From contig NZ_CP095741.1 of assembly GCF_023078475.1 (NCBI RefSeq), positions 806,001-870,000 of the forward strand: a DNA stretch of 64,000 bases, given 5' to 3'. The notes beneath the pieces were generated by a model. That model had not been told where the DNA came from. It did no database searches and was given only the letters and a program-made list of their open reading frames with translations. Below, in pieces: positions 1-9,327 of the stretch. Position 1 is the stretch's first letter, and each line of letters opens with the position of its first letter. This stretch comes from Luteibacter aegosomaticola. Its GTDB lineage: Bacteria; Pseudomonadota; Gammaproteobacteria; Xanthomonadales; Rhodanobacteraceae. The position numbers and the translations under genes were made by a program.

Positions 1-1
1 G

Positions 2-241
2 CGCGATGCGATCGTGCAGGCGAGCCTGCTGCGTTTCCGTCCGATCATCATGACGACGCTCGCCGCGATGCTTGGCGCGTTGCCGCTGATGCTAGGTGGC
101 GGCATGGGCGCGGAGCTGCGCCATCCGCTGGGCGTTGGCATCTTCTGGGGCCTGCTGGTGAGCCAGCTGCTCACGTTGTTCACGACGCCGGTCATCTACC
201 TGGCGTTCGAGCGCGTGCTGAGCGCGAGGCGCGCGGCATGA
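2..241 (+). CDS. RND efflux transporter subunit, C-terminal fragment (MdtB-like)
   Basis: Partial gene: only the last ~79 codons lie in the window, reading in frame from the left edge to TGA at 239-241. The fragment matches the C-terminus of inner-membrane RND proton antiporters: the [18 protein letters not shown] segment is the usual TM11 region and the [12 protein letters not shown] stretch is TM12. The stop overlaps the start of the next RND gene (ATGA), so the two are translated together. Two adjacent RND subunits followed by an outer-membrane factor is the MdtABC arrangement, in which MdtB and MdtC form a heterotrimer; the periplasmic adaptor would lie to the left of the window. Confidence 0.9.
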   Translation, partial: RDAIVQASLLRFRPIIMTTLAAMLGALPLMLGGGMGAELRHPLGVGIFWGLLVSQLLTLFTTPVIYLAFERVLSARRAA

Positions 242-3200
242 ACCTGTCCCGGCTGTTCATCGATCGACCGGTGGCGACGACGCTGCTGTGCCTCGGTCTG
301 GTGATTGCCGGCGCGTTCGCGTGGCGTTTACTGCCGATCGCCTCGATGCCCGAGGTGAATGTGCCCACCATCAAGGTCTCTGCGGCGCTGCCCGGCGCCA
401 GCCCGGCCACGATGGTGTCGGCTGTCGCCACGCCGCTCGAGCGTTCGTTGGGCCGCATCGCCGGCCTGACCGAGATGACCTCGGTGAACACGGCCGGGCA
501 GACCGATATCCGCCTCAGCTTCGATCTGTCGCGCGACACCGTCGGTGCCGCGCGCGACGTGCAAGCGGCGATCAACGCGGCGCGCAGCGACCTCCCCCCC
601 GATATGCCGGGTAGCCCGAGCTACCGCGAAGTGAGCTCGGCCGATGCGCCTGTGCTGGTGCTCGCGCTGACCTCGCGGCGCGCGACGCCGGGGCAGATGT
701 ACGACACCGCCTCCACCACGTTCAGCCAGACGCTCGCGCAGGTGGATGGCGTGGGTGATGTGGAACTGGTGGGCGGCTCCGTGCCGGCATTCCGCGTCGC
801 GTTGGATCCGCAGGCGATGAGCCAGCGCGGCGTGGGTTTCGAAGATGTCCGCCACGCGCTCGCGGCCGCCATCTCCAACCAGCCCACCGGTGTGGTGGAG
901 GTAGGCGACCGCGCGTTGCAGGTGGCCACCAATGGCCAGCTCAACTCGGTACAGGCGTTCCAGGCACTGGTGATCGCGCACCGCGATGGCGCCGTGGTGC
1001 GCCTGGGTGACGTGGGCCGGACCACCGAGGATGTACGCGATCCGCATACGGCGGCGATCGCCAATGGCACGCCGGCTGTGCTGGCACTGGTCCGTCACAA
1101 GCCGGGCTCGAACACCATTGCCGTCATCGATGGCGTGATGCAGCGCCTGCCCCTGCTGCGCGCGTCGCTGCCGGGCGATATGCAGGTGAGCGTGATCGTG
1201 GACCGGGCGGCCACCGTGCGCGGGTCGCTGCGCGCCGCGGAGCACACGCTCGCGCTTGCGGTGGTGCTCGTGGTCGTCGTGATGCTGCTGTTCCTGCGCG
1301 ACTGGCGCGCCGCGCTGATCGCCAGCGCCGTGGCACCGATCGCCATGCTGGGCGCCATGATCGTGATGAAGGCGCTGGGTTACAGCCTCGATATCCTCTC
1401 GCTGATGGCACTGACCATCGCGGTGGGCTTCGCGGTGGATGACGCCGTGGTGGTGGTCGAGAACATCTCGCGCCATCTCGAAGCCGGCCTGCCGCCGCGG
1501 GAAGCGGCGCGGGTGGGCGCGGGCGAGGTGGGCCTCACCGTCGTCTCGATGAGCGCCGTGCTGATCGCCGTGTTTATCCCGATGTTGTTCATGGGCGGCT
1601 ACGTAGGCCTGTTCGTGCGCGAATTCTCGGTGACGCTGGCCACGGTCATCGCGATTTCGTTGCTGGTGTCGCTTACCGTCGTACCCATGTGGTGCTCGCA
1701 GTGGCTGCGACCGGCCCGGGACTCGCGCCTGCATGGGCGTCTCTACCAGTGGAGCGACCGCACGCTTACGCGTCTGGCCCAGGGCTATGACAAGAGCCTC
1801 GTGTGGGCGCTTCGCCATGCGCCGCTCACCATGTTGTCGCTGCTCGCCGTGCTCTGCCTCAGCGTGGTGTTGTACATCGTGGTGCCGAAAGGTTTCTTCC
1901 CGCGCCAGGATACCGGCGAGCTCACGGGCGATTTCGATGCCGGTGGCAGCATGGCGTTCCCGCTGGCCAAGGCGTACCTGGGCGAGTTTATCGACACCGT
2001 GCGCGCCGATCCGGCCGTGGCATCGGTGGCCGGCTATCTCGAGCAGAACGATGGCTCGCTGTTCGTCACGCTGAAGCCGTTCTCCGAACGTAAATCCAGC
2101 GCCGACGAAGTCGCCGCTCGCCTGAACACGCAGCTCGCGAAGAAGACCGGCGGTGTCTACACCGTGACCTCGGTGCAGAACATCCGCGTGGGCGGCCGCC
2201 GCAGCCGCGCCTCGAACGAGTTCACGTTGCAGGCGGATTCCCCGGAACTGCTGCGCCTGTGGACGCCGCGCGTCGTACAAGCCATGCTGGCCATCCCTGA
2301 GCTGACGAATGTGCACGGCAAGGCGGGTAACGTCGGCACGGCGACGTCGCTGGACGTGGACCGCGACACCGCAGCCCAGTTTGGCGTCGGCTATTCGCGT
2401 ATCGACGGCGTGCTGCGCGATGCGTTCGCGGACCGCCGTGTCACCACCGTCTTCACGCCATCCAGCCAGATCCCCGTTGTGATGGGCGTGGACCCGGCGC
2501 AGGCGCAATCGGCGCAGGCTTTTGACCGCCTGACGGTTCCCGGCACGGGCGGCAGCAGCGTGCCCTTGCTGGCGCTTGGTCGGGTGAGCCAATTCGATAC
2601 ACCACTGGATATCGCGCACTACGGGCAGACCGTGGCAGCGACGATTTCGTTTGACCGTGCGCCGGGCATCTCGCTGGCGAAGGCCTCCAGTCTCATCGAA
2701 GCGGCGCTGAAGAAGATCGCCATGCCCACCTCGGTGCGTGGCAGCTACCAGGGCTCGGCAGGCGCGGCGCGCCAGGTAGCGGATAGCGAGCCGGCACTGA
2801 TCCTGGGCGCGTTCCTCACGCTCTTCATCGTGCTGGGCATCCTTTACGAGAGCTGCGTGCATCCGATCACCATCCTGTCCACCCTGCCTTCGGCGGCCGT
2901 GGGCGCGGTGTTCGCGCTGCTGCTATTCCGCACGGACCTGGACGTGATCGCGCTGATCGGCATCTTCGCCCTCGTGGGCATCGTGATGAAGAACGCCATC
3001 ATGATGGTGGACTTCGCCCTGGCCGCCGCCCGCGAAGGGCGCCTGGACCCGTTGGAAGCGATCCATGAGGCGTGCCGGCTGCGTTTCCGCCCCATCCTGA
3101 TGACCTCGCTCGCCGTGATGGTGGCCGCGGTGCCGCTGGCACTGTCGCGCGGCAACGGCTCCGAGATGCACCAGCCGCTGGGCATCGCGATGGGCGGTGG

Positions 3201-3351
3201 CCTCATCCTCAGCCAGGTGCTGACCCTGTACACGACCCCGGTTGTGTACCTTTACCTTGATCGATTCAGCAGGTGGACAAGCCAATGGCTGCACAGCATC
3301 GGGACCCGGCGCGACGCGGGATACACGACCGGCAAGGGGCCGCTCGCATGA
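238..3351 (+). CDS. RND multidrug efflux transporter subunit (MdtC-like)
   Basis: 1037 aa, the normal length for the AcrB/MdtC family. Inner-membrane proton-driven export of drugs or bile-type compounds through a tripartite pump. The N-terminus ([20 protein letters not shown]) is TM1. The proton-relay aspartates are at D401/D402 ([15 protein letters not shown]) and the partner lysine is K918 in the TM10 [14 protein letters not shown] motif, so the pump should be active. The [13 protein letters not shown] stretch is typical of the MdtB/C branch. It starts inside the stop of the upstream RND gene and its own TGA overlaps the start of the outer-membrane factor, so the three genes form one operon. 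The exact substrate cannot be read from sequence. Confidence 0.93.
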   Translation: MNLSRLFIDRPVATTLLCLGLVIAGAFAWRLLPIASMPEVNVPTIKVSAALPGASPATMVSAVATPLERSLGRIAGLTEMTSVNTAGQTDIRLSFDLSRDTVGAARDVQAAINAARSDLPPDMPGSPSYREVSSADAPVLVLALTSRRATPGQMYDTASTTFSQTLAQVDGVGDVELVGGSVPAFRVALDPQAMSQRGVGFEDVRHALAAAISNQPTGVVEVGDRALQVATNGQLNSVQAFQALVIAHRDGAVVRLGDVGRTTEDVRDPHTAAIANGTPAVLALVRHKPGSNTIAVIDGVMQRLPLLRASLPGDMQVSVIVDRAATVRGSLRAAEHTLALAVVLVVVVMLLFLRDWRAALIASAVAPIAMLGAMIVMKALGYSLDILSLMALTIAVGFAVDDAVVVVENISRHLEAGLPPREAARVGAGEVGLTVVSMSAVLIAVFIPMLFMGGYVGLFVREFSVTLATVIAISLLVSLTVVPMWCSQWLRPARDSRLHGRLYQWSDRTLTRLAQGYDKSLVWALRHAPLTMLSLLAVLCLSVVLYIVVPKGFFPRQDTGELTGDFDAGGSMAFPLAKAYLGEFIDTVRADPAVASVAGYLEQNDGSLFVTLKPFSERKSSADEVAARLNTQLAKKTGGVYTVTSVQNIRVGGRRSRASNEFTLQADSPELLRLWTPRVVQAMLAIPELTNVHGKAGNVGTATSLDVDRDTAAQFGVGYSRIDGVLRDAFADRRVTTVFTPSSQIPVVMGVDPAQAQSAQAFDRLTVPGTGGSSVPLLALGRVSQFDTPLDIAHYGQTVAATISFDRAPGISLAKASSLIEAALKKIAMPTSVRGSYQGSAGAARQVADSEPALILGAFLTLFIVLGILYESCVHPITILSTLPSAAVGAVFALLLFRTDLDVIALIGIFALVGIVMKNAIMMVDFALAAAREGRLDPLEAIHEACRLRFRPILMTSLAVMVAAVPLALSRGNGSEMHQPLGIAMGGGLILSQVLTLYTTPVVYLYLDRFSRWTSQWLHSIGTRRDAGYTTGKGPLA

Positions 3352-4715
3352 GCGCACTGCCTGTGAATGCCCTGGTGCGCACACTGGCCGCGGCGGGTGT
3401 CGTCGTCGCCCTTGCCGCGTGCACCGTCGGCCCGGATTACGTGCGCCCCTCGGCGCCGACGCCGGCCGCATTCAAAGAAGCACCGGCCCAGGCGAGCACG
3501 GCGGCGTTGCCCGCCGGCAAGTGGTGGTCGATCTACAACGACGCCACGCTCGACCAGCTGGTTTCGCAGGTGCAGGTGAACAACCAGTCGCTGGCGGCAT
3601 CGGCCGCGCGCGTGCGTGAAGCCGAGGCGCTTGCGAAGGCTGCCGGTGGCCCGGCGTATCCGTCGGTGGGCGTGGGCTCGTTCAAATCGGGCCAGCGCAA
3701 CGAGAACGATTTTGGCCTGGGCGTGAGCTGGGATCTGGATTTGTGGGGCCGTATCCGCCGCGACGTGGAAGCGCACCGCGCCTCAGCGCAGGCCAGCCAG
3801 GCCGATCTGGCCGGCGCGACGCTCTCGATGCAGGCGCGTCTGGTGCAGAGCTATTTCGCGCTGCGCGAAGACGATGCGTCCATCGCGTTGCTGGAGCGCG
3901 CCGCCGATGTCGGTACCCGCTGGCACACCATGGTGCAGAACCAGTACGCCCAGGGCCAGGCGTCCAGCGCGAATGTCGCGGATGCGCTCGTCCGCGCGAG
4001 CTCGGCGCAGTTGCAGCTGGCCGATGCGAAGAGCGGCCGCGCACAGCTTGAGCATGCCATCGCGGTGATGCTGGGCAAGGCGCCGGCCGATTTCTCGATT
4101 GCCCCGGCACCGTTCGATGTCGCCGTACCGTCGATTCCTTCCGGCGTCCCCGCCACCTTGCTGGAGCGCCGCCCCGACGTGGTGGCGAGCGAACGGCGCA
4201 TGGCCGCGGCGAACGCGCGCATCGGCGTGGCCAAGGCCGAAACGCTGCCTTCGATCAGCCTGGCCGCAGGCATCGGCGTGCGCCGCGGCCCCACGGGTAC
4301 CGTGGACGCGCATGCGCCGCTGTTCGCCGGTGGCCGTCTCGAAGCGGGCGAAGAGAATGCGAACGCGGCCTATAGCGAAGCCGTGGCGAACTATCGCCAG
4401 ACGGTGCTCGACGCCTACCGTGAAGTGGAAGATGGCCTGGTCGTGACCAGCACGCTGGATGGCACGGCGCAGCTCCATGCCGACGCGGCAAAGGCCGCGA
4501 CCGAAGCCGATCGCGTCATGCAGAACCAGTACCGCGAAGGCGTAGCGGATTACCCGGCCGTGGTCGATGCCGCGAATACGGCGCTCAACGCCGTGCGTGG
4601 CGACCTTGACGTCCGTCGCCGCCGGCTCGATGCCAGCGTGAACCTGATCGTCGCCCTGGGCGGCGGCTGGCAGCCCGAGGCTGAACCCGCGAAAGAGGCG
4701 ACCGCTGCCCGCTAA
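3348..4715 (+). CDS. Outer-membrane efflux lipoprotein, NodT/OprM family
   Basis: 455 aa. Forms the TolC-like outer-membrane channel of the pump. The start ATG at 3348 overlaps the RND stop (ATGA); an in-frame upstream ATG at 3273 would add 25 residues but would spoil the signal peptide. A lipoprotein signal is clear: hydrophobic core then LAAC with the lipidated cysteine at residue 25, followed by TVGPDYVRP, the family hallmark. Two OEP repeats follow, including LLERRPDVVASERRMAAANARIGVAKAE. The stop codon overlaps by 4 nt the stop of the convergent gene at 4712, and a short palindrome (CCCGCT-AGCGGG, 4708-4721) sits on the junction. Confidence 0.92.
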   Translation: MSALPVNALVRTLAAAGVVVALAACTVGPDYVRPSAPTPAAFKEAPAQASTAALPAGKWWSIYNDATLDQLVSQVQVNNQSLAASAARVREAEALAKAAGGPAYPSVGVGSFKSGQRNENDFGLGVSWDLDLWGRIRRDVEAHRASAQASQADLAGATLSMQARLVQSYFALREDDASIALLERAADVGTRWHTMVQNQYAQGQASSANVADALVRASSAQLQLADAKSGRAQLEHAIAVMLGKAPADFSIAPAPFDVAVPSIPSGVPATLLERRPDVVASERRMAAANARIGVAKAETLPSISLAAGIGVRRGPTGTVDAHAPLFAGGRLEAGEENANAAYSEAVANYRQTVLDAYREVEDGLVVTSTLDGTAQLHADAAKAATEADRVMQNQYREGVADYPAVVDAANTALNAVRGDLDVRRRRLDASVNLIVALGGGWQPEAEPAKEATAAR

Positions 4716-5551
4716 AGCGGGTAGTGGGTCACCAGGGTTTCGAGGCGGGTGCGCGTCTGCGTCGAGAGCGGCGACGGCGTGCGGTAATCGCGCCGGCCCG
4801 AAAGCTGGTCGGCCACCATCTCGTCGTGCCGCGCGCCCATCAGGCCATTGATCGCGGCGAGGAAGCGCGACATCCGGAACGCGTGCTCATTCGGTCCGAA
4901 CGAGCGCAGGGTGTCGTAGTACGACACCTGCATGCTGATGATCTTGCGCACGGTATGGAACTGGTGGCCGGCGAACATCGTGCGGCCCATCACCTTCTTC
5001 AGGCGAGTGATCTCCGCACGCTGATGGGCGATGAAGCCCGCCTCGTTGTCGAGTTCCATATCGATGAGGCCGCGGCGGACCATGCGCCAGACCGGGCGGG
5101 AGAGCAGCAATTTCAGCTTCAGCCCCTGGCGCACCACGGCGCCGCGCTGGCCGCCGCGGAAGGCGTCCTGCAGGTGGCCCATGACACGCGTGATCAGGTC
5201 GAAGACGTAGCCGGAGCGATGGCGCTTGCCATACAGGCGCTGCGCAAAACGCAGGTGCTTGTAGCGCGCGCGGATGTTCTTGTACTGGATGCGGTCGTCG
5301 GCGCTGAGGCCTTCGTTGCGCAGCAGCTTCTCGACCAGGTGCATCAGTTCTGCGCGAGTGACACCGTCTTCCCAGAACTGCAGGCACAGCGCGTAGCAGC
5401 GCTCGATCCACTCGTCCGGGCAGGCCAGGACGATCGGGTCGGGCAGGTCGACGTGCGCGTCGACGACATCATCCGTATCGACGGCATCGAACAGTCGCCG
5501 AAGGGTTTCCTTCGGGAACCGCTGCCAGCGCAGGCCACTGATGCCGTTCAT
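4712..5551 (-). CDS. Conserved-looking protein of unknown function, last gene of the sphingolipid-type operon
   Basis: 279 aa, starting at MNGISGLRW (5551), where its ATG overlaps the stop of the flippase gene by 4 nt; this coupling favours this start over an in-frame upstream one at 5644. I do not recognise the family. The protein is rich in Arg/Lys, predicted mostly helical, without signal peptide or clear membrane segment; motifs that stand out are a WIERCYALCLQFWEDG stretch and a basic KHLRFAQRLYGKRHRSGY stretch. No GNAT acetyl-CoA-binding motif is visible, so it is not an obvious homologue of the known bacterial ceramide synthase, although that missing step makes it a candidate. Position at the end of a tightly coupled lipid operon suggests a lipid or envelope job; this is inference. 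Confidence 0.8.
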   Translation of the reverse strand: MNGISGLRWQRFPKETLRRLFDAVDTDDVVDAHVDLPDPIVLACPDEWIERCYALCLQFWEDGVTRAELMHLVEKLLRNEGLSADDRIQYKNIRARYKHLRFAQRLYGKRHRSGYVFDLITRVMGHLQDAFRGGQRGAVVRQGLKLKLLLSRPVWRMVRRGLIDMELDNEAGFIAHQRAEITRLKKVMGRTMFAGHQFHTVRKIISMQVSYYDTLRSFGPNEHAFRMSRFLAAINGLMGARHDEMVADQLSGRRDYRTPSPLSTQTRTRLETLVTHYPL

Positions 5552-6885
5552 GACTTCGCTTCCTCGGGCGCGTAAAACGTCAGCGCGTGCCGGTTGCGAT
5601 ACGCCCCGATGGTTGGGATCAGGGAGAACAGCGCATCCAGGCACTGGCCGCCGAAATAGGCGACCGCCGCACCCATGATGCCAAAGCTGTGGCTAAGGCC
5701 AATAAGCAGGGCCACATAGGCCACCGCGGCAAGCGCCTGGGCCACGAGGGCGGCGCGCTGGCGGCTGGCGATGTAGAGCAGGGATTCGAGCGGAAAGCCG
5801 GCCATGGAGACGACGAGGGCGGCGCACATCACCTGTAGCAGATCGTAGGCTTCCAGATACTGCTTGCCGAACACGGAGCCGATCAGTGGCTTGCCGACGG
5901 CGATGACCAGGATGGCGACGAGCACGCCAAGGCCGCCAGCCAGAGCGGCCGCGCGCAAGCCCAGCTTCCAGGGGCGATCACTGGCGGGGTCGAGGCGGCG
6001 AATCTCCGGGTAGAAGCTTTTCTGCATCAGCGAGGCGGGGGTGCCGGCCGCGTCGAAGAAGGTCAGCGCCACCTTGAACACACCCGCTGCCGCCGGGCCG
6101 AGCACGATACCCACCAGCACGTTGCTGCCGGCATTGCGCGCCGACCAGATCGAATGGGCGAAATTGGTGGTCCAGACGAAATCCCACGCGCCCTTGATAC
6201 GCCGGGCGGCGCTCATGAGCTTGGGCCGCAGCGCATCCTGGATGTTCTGTCGACGCAGCTCCTGCACGGCGAACCACCACAGCGTGGCGTCGCCGGCCAG
6301 GCTGGAGAGATACCAGGTCGCGATGAAGCCCGGGAAGCCCAGGTCGCCGAAGTAGGCGACGACGCTGCCGACGGCGCGCAGGAACGGCGTGATCGCCTGC
6401 TGCACGGCGATCAGGTCGAAGCGATCGATGGAGCGGAGGATGCCGGTGGGCGTCGCCGCCGTCATCGTCGGAATGAGGGTGCAGTAAGCCAGCGCCCACC
6501 AGAAATCCCCGGGCGGAATACCCACGGCATGGCTGAGGAAGGGCAGCAGGACCATACCGCCGACCAGCGCGATGGCGCCGCTGGCGAGATCGAGGCCGAA
6601 CGAGAAGCCCACCACGTCGCGGAACCGGTTCAGGTCCTTGTGCGCCAGGGCTGGCGTGCCGAACTGCACGACAAACTGCCAGGTCTGGAACTTGACGAAG
6701 TCACTGACGCTCTTGCCGTAGGCCTGCACCACGACCAGCACGCCGAACAACGCCGGGTGCAGGGCACGGCCGGCGCACGCGAGCGCCAGCAGCCCCAGCA
6801 ACGCGCCGACGACGTTGCTGGAGCCCAGGTAGGTAGCGTTACGCACGATGGCGCGGAAGGCGCCATCGGAGAACCAGTGTTTCAT
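5548..6885 (-). CDS. MOP-superfamily flippase (Wzx/polysaccharide biosynthesis type)
   Basis: 445 aa, about 12 hydrophobic segments spread over the whole length, starting with a short amphipathic N-terminus (MKHWFSDGAFRAIVRNATYL) typical of oligosaccharide/lipid flippases of the MATE-Wzx superfamily. Overlaps its neighbours on both sides by 4 nt (ATGA), so it is co-translated with the serine-palmitoyltransferase-like gene upstream and the unknown gene downstream. Wzx-like proteins normally flip undecaprenyl-linked sugars; in this operon without glycosyltransferases, flipping of a sphingolipid or derived glycolipid is a reasonable guess, but the sequence alone does not say. Confidence 0.85.
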   Translation of the reverse strand: MKHWFSDGAFRAIVRNATYLGSSNVVGALLGLLALACAGRALHPALFGVLVVVQAYGKSVSDFVKFQTWQFVVQFGTPALAHKDLNRFRDVVGFSFGLDLASGAIALVGGMVLLPFLSHAVGIPPGDFWWALAYCTLIPTMTAATPTGILRSIDRFDLIAVQQAITPFLRAVGSVVAYFGDLGFPGFIATWYLSSLAGDATLWWFAVQELRRQNIQDALRPKLMSAARRIKGAWDFVWTTNFAHSIWSARNAGSNVLVGIVLGPAAAGVFKVALTFFDAAGTPASLMQKSFYPEIRRLDPASDRPWKLGLRAAALAGGLGVLVAILVIAVGKPLIGSVFGKQYLEAYDLLQVMCAALVVSMAGFPLESLLYIASRQRAALVAQALAAVAYVALLIGLSHSFGIMGAAVAYFGGQCLDALFSLIPTIGAYRNRHALTFYAPEEAKS

Positions 6886-8099
6886 CGCTCGAGCGCGGTA
6901 GGGGCCGTGGCCATGACACTCTCGCGCGCCGGCCAGCTGGCGAACGCGGCGCAGATGGCATCGATCTGTTCCGGCGTATGGGCAGCACTGACGCTGCAGC
7001 GGAGCAGCGATTCGTTGCCCGGCGTAGCCGGCGGCACCATGACGTTCACGTACACGCCCTGCTTGAGCAGGTGGTGCCAGAAGCGCAGGGCCTCCACCTT
7101 TTCGCCCGCGAGCACGGCGACCACGGCGTTGGCCGGGGCGCCCAGGCGGAAGCCCAGGGCGGCCAGGCCGGCGTGCAGGCGCGCGGCATTCTCGCGGATA
7201 CGCTGGCGCAGGTCGCTGGCGGCCTCGAGCTTGCGCAGGGCCATGCGGGTGGCCGCGATCGTTGCCGGGGGCAGCGAAGCGGTGAACACGTACGGGCGGC
7301 TGGCGTAACGGAGCACTTCCATTTCATCGGCGTCGCCGACGCAGAAGCCGCCGGTGTTGCCGAGACTCTTGCTGAAGGTGCCAACGACGTAATCGATATC
7401 GTCGAGGAGGCCCAGCTCTTCACACAGGCCCTGGCCCTTCGCGCCGAGGACGCCCATGGAGTGGGCTTCGTCGACGAGCAGGGTGGCGCCGAACTGCTTC
7501 TTCACCTCGACGAACTCGCGCAACGGCGCGCGATCGCCCAGCATGCTGTACACGCCTTCCACGACGATCAGGGCGTTGGCCGCCTCGTCGCCCAGGCGGC
7601 GCATGCGCTTGGCCAGGTCATCCGGGTCGTTGTGGCGGAAGCGGATCGTGTTCGCACCGCTCAGGTTGCAGCCGTCGTAGATGCTGGCGTGGCTGTCGGC
7701 ATCGATCATGACGGTATCGCCCGGGCCAGCCAGGGCCGAGATCATGCCCAGGTTGGCCTGGTAGCCGGTGGAGAACACGATGGCGTCGCGCTTGCCGTAG
7801 AAGCGCGCGAGATCGAGCTCCAGCTCGCGGTGTGCCGCGTAGCTGCCGTTGGCCATGCGCGAGCCCGTGGTGCCCGTGCCGGCGCTCTCAAGCGCCTGGC
7901 GGGCCGCCGCGATGCAATCCGGGTCGAAGGTGAGCCCGAGGTAATTGTTGGTGCCAGCGAGGATCGTCTTGCGACCCTGGATCAGGCCCTCGGTGGGCGA
8001 CAGGATCTCATCGATCTGGATACCGAACGGATCGACGCCCAGGGACGCCAGTTCGCCTCGGACCTCCCGCACGGCACGGAGCCGGGGGTTCTCTTTCAT
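6882..8099 (-). CDS. spt: Serine palmitoyltransferase-like alpha-oxoamine synthase (PLP enzyme)
   Basis: 405 aa, fold-type I PLP enzyme of the alpha-oxoamine synthase group (SPT, AONS, KBL). The PLP lysine is K244 in GTFSKSLGNTGGF, and the upstream DEAHSMGVLG motif supplies the aspartate and histidine that hold the cofactor. Members condense an amino acid with an acyl thioester. A biotin role (BioF) is unlikely because the partners here are a dedicated acyl carrier protein, an acyl-AMP ligase and an SDR reductase, the set known from bacterial sphingolipid synthesis, where SPT joins serine and an acyl-ACP to give 3-keto-sphinganine. Starts overlapping the ACP stop by 4 nt. An autoinducer synthase (CqsA/LqsA type) is the main alternative. 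Confidence 0.85.
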   Translation of the reverse strand: MKENPRLRAVREVRGELASLGVDPFGIQIDEILSPTEGLIQGRKTILAGTNNYLGLTFDPDCIAAARQALESAGTGTTGSRMANGSYAAHRELELDLARFYGKRDAIVFSTGYQANLGMISALAGPGDTVMIDADSHASIYDGCNLSGANTIRFRHNDPDDLAKRMRRLGDEAANALIVVEGVYSMLGDRAPLREFVEVKKQFGATLLVDEAHSMGVLGAKGQGLCEELGLLDDIDYVVGTFSKSLGNTGGFCVGDADEMEVLRYASRPYVFTASLPPATIAATRMALRKLEAASDLRQRIRENAARLHAGLAALGFRLGAPANAVVAVLAGEKVEALRFWHHLLKQGVYVNVMVPPATPGNESLLRCSVSAAHTPEQIDAICAAFASWPARESVMATAPTALER

Positions 8100-8347
8100 G
8101 CTTTTTTGCCTACGTGCGTCTGGATCAGCGTGGCCAGCTGGCCGACGGTTTTGATGTCCGCCAGGGTGTTGAGCGGCACCGAGATCTCGTAATGATCCTC
8201 GACATCGGTGATGAGGTCCATCACCTTCAGCGAATCGAGCGCCAGCTCGCCGGTAAGCCCGGTATCCGCGGTGATGTTGGCCACGCGCCCTTCGGCGTGG
8301 GGTTTCACCAGCCTGATCACTTCGGCAACGACTTCTTCGTGGGTCAT
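8096..8347 (-). CDS. Acyl carrier protein dedicated to the sphingolipid-type operon
   Basis: 83 aa acidic four-helix carrier protein. The phosphopantetheine attachment serine is S39 in ELALDSLKVMD. It ends in a lysine-rich tail (HVGKKA), unusual for a housekeeping ACP. Overlaps both neighbours by 4 nt. In characterised bacterial sphingolipid clusters a dedicated ACP (AcpR type) is loaded by an acyl-ACP synthetase and feeds serine palmitoyltransferase; the acyl-AMP ligase at 9324 and the synthase at 6882 are the matching partners here. Confidence 0.9.
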   Translation of the reverse strand: MTHEEVVAEVIRLVKPHAEGRVANITADTGLTGELALDSLKVMDLITDVEDHYEISVPLNTLADIKTVGQLATLIQTHVGKKA

Positions 8348-9327
8348 GGGGGTGTTCCGTTCAAAGCGGTAAGGGGTTTGCCGAGGGTCTGGGCCAGGCC
8401 TTCCCGGAACGGGACGGCGGGCTGCCAGCCGGTGGCTTGCATGAAGGGAGCGCTGTTCGATACCCAGTCGGCATGCGTGATTTCACGCACCTTGCCTGGG
8501 GTCAGCATCGGCGCGTAGCCAAACAGGCGCGCGCCCAGGCGGTTGGCGCGAGCCACGAAACGCAGGACCGGCACCGGGATGTGCAGGCGGCGGATGGGCG
8601 CGCCATCGCGCAGCACCTGGGCCGCCGTGCCCAGCACGGTATCCCAATCGTAGCCGCGGGCGTGGCCATCATCGAGCTCGTAGATGGCGCCGCTGGCGCC
8701 CTCCGTGCCCAGCCAGGCCACGACGGCCGAGGCCAGGTCGGCCACGTGGATCAGCGAGAAACGTCCGTCGCCCGCTCCCGGGATAGCCGCGATGCCGCGA
8801 GCCATGCCCTGGAACAGCGGAAGCATCTCGCGATCGCCGGGGCCATAGACGGCCGGCGGCCGGATGGCCGCCCACGTCAGGCGGCCCGCACGAGCGGCGA
8901 GCGCCTGCTCGCCGAGATGCTTGCTGCGCGCGTAATCCGAGAGCTGGGGCTCGCGTGCGGCGAGCGAGGAGATCAGCAGGAAGCGTTCGCACGAGGGCGC
9001 CAGCAGGGCAGCCTCCACCGTGTTGATCACGCCCCGTTCGTTGACCCGGTCGAAATCCGCCTGGCTGGCGCCGCGAACGCTGCCCGCGCAGTGGATGACA
9101 GCGTGCGCGCCATCCATGACGGCGGCCAGCGCGTCTTTGTCGTCGAGGTCGCCGGCGATCCACTTCAGGCCCGATGCGCTGTGCATCACGCGGCCGCGGC
9201 GCGGCCGGTACAGGGCCCGCACGCGGTAACCCGCGCGGACAAGATGTTCGCTAAGCGCGGCGCCAATGAAGCCGGTGGCGCCGGTCAATGCAACGACCGG
9301 CCTCCCGTCGTCTGGCGTTTCGCTCAT
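8344..9327 (-). CDS. Extended SDR/NAD-dependent epimerase family reductase (CerR-like)
   Basis: 327 aa starting at MSETPDDGRP (9327), where the ATG overlaps the acyl-AMP ligase stop. Rossmann motif TGATGFIG at residues 15-22 and the catalytic YxxxK pair Y132/K136 (DYARSK) show an extended short-chain dehydrogenase. In bacterial sphingolipid clusters a protein of this family, CerR, reduces the 3-keto group of the long-chain base or ceramide. Operon position between the ligase and the ACP supports that role. An epimerase or dehydratase of a sugar nucleotide is the alternative, less likely since no sugar genes are near. Four-nucleotide overlap with the ACP gene downstream. Confidence 0.83.
   Translation of the reverse strand: MSETPDDGRPVVALTGATGFIGAALSEHLVRAGYRVRALYRPRRGRVMHSASGLKWIAGDLDDKDALAAVMDGAHAVIHCAGSVRGASQADFDRVNERGVINTVEAALLAPSCERFLLISSLAAREPQLSDYARSKHLGEQALAARAGRLTWAAIRPPAVYGPGDREMLPLFQGMARGIAAIPGAGDGRFSLIHVADLASAVVAWLGTEGASGAIYELDDGHARGYDWDTVLGTAAQVLRDGAPIRRLHIPVPVLRFVARANRLGARLFGYAPMLTPGKVREITHADWVSNSAPFMQATGWQPAVPFREGLAQTLGKPLTALNGTPP

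Noticed and set aside
328..2862. Long open frame on the minus strand (844 codons) opposite the RND pump gene
   Set aside because: It is the antisense shadow of a well-conserved RND gene in GC-rich DNA; the translation is rich in His, Arg and Gln with no domain pattern.
4724..5575. Plus-strand open frame of 283 codons
   Set aside because: Antisense to the last gene of the sphingolipid-type operon; low-complexity Ala/Arg/His product and no ribosome site.
6882..8099. BioF (8-amino-7-oxononanoate synthase)
   Set aside because: Same enzyme family, but no biotin gene is near and the gene is coupled to its own ACP, ligase and reductase.
6154..8192. Long plus-strand frames opposite the flippase and SPT-like genes
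   Set aside because: Both opposite genes are supported by family motifs and ATGA coupling; the reverse frames are shadows.
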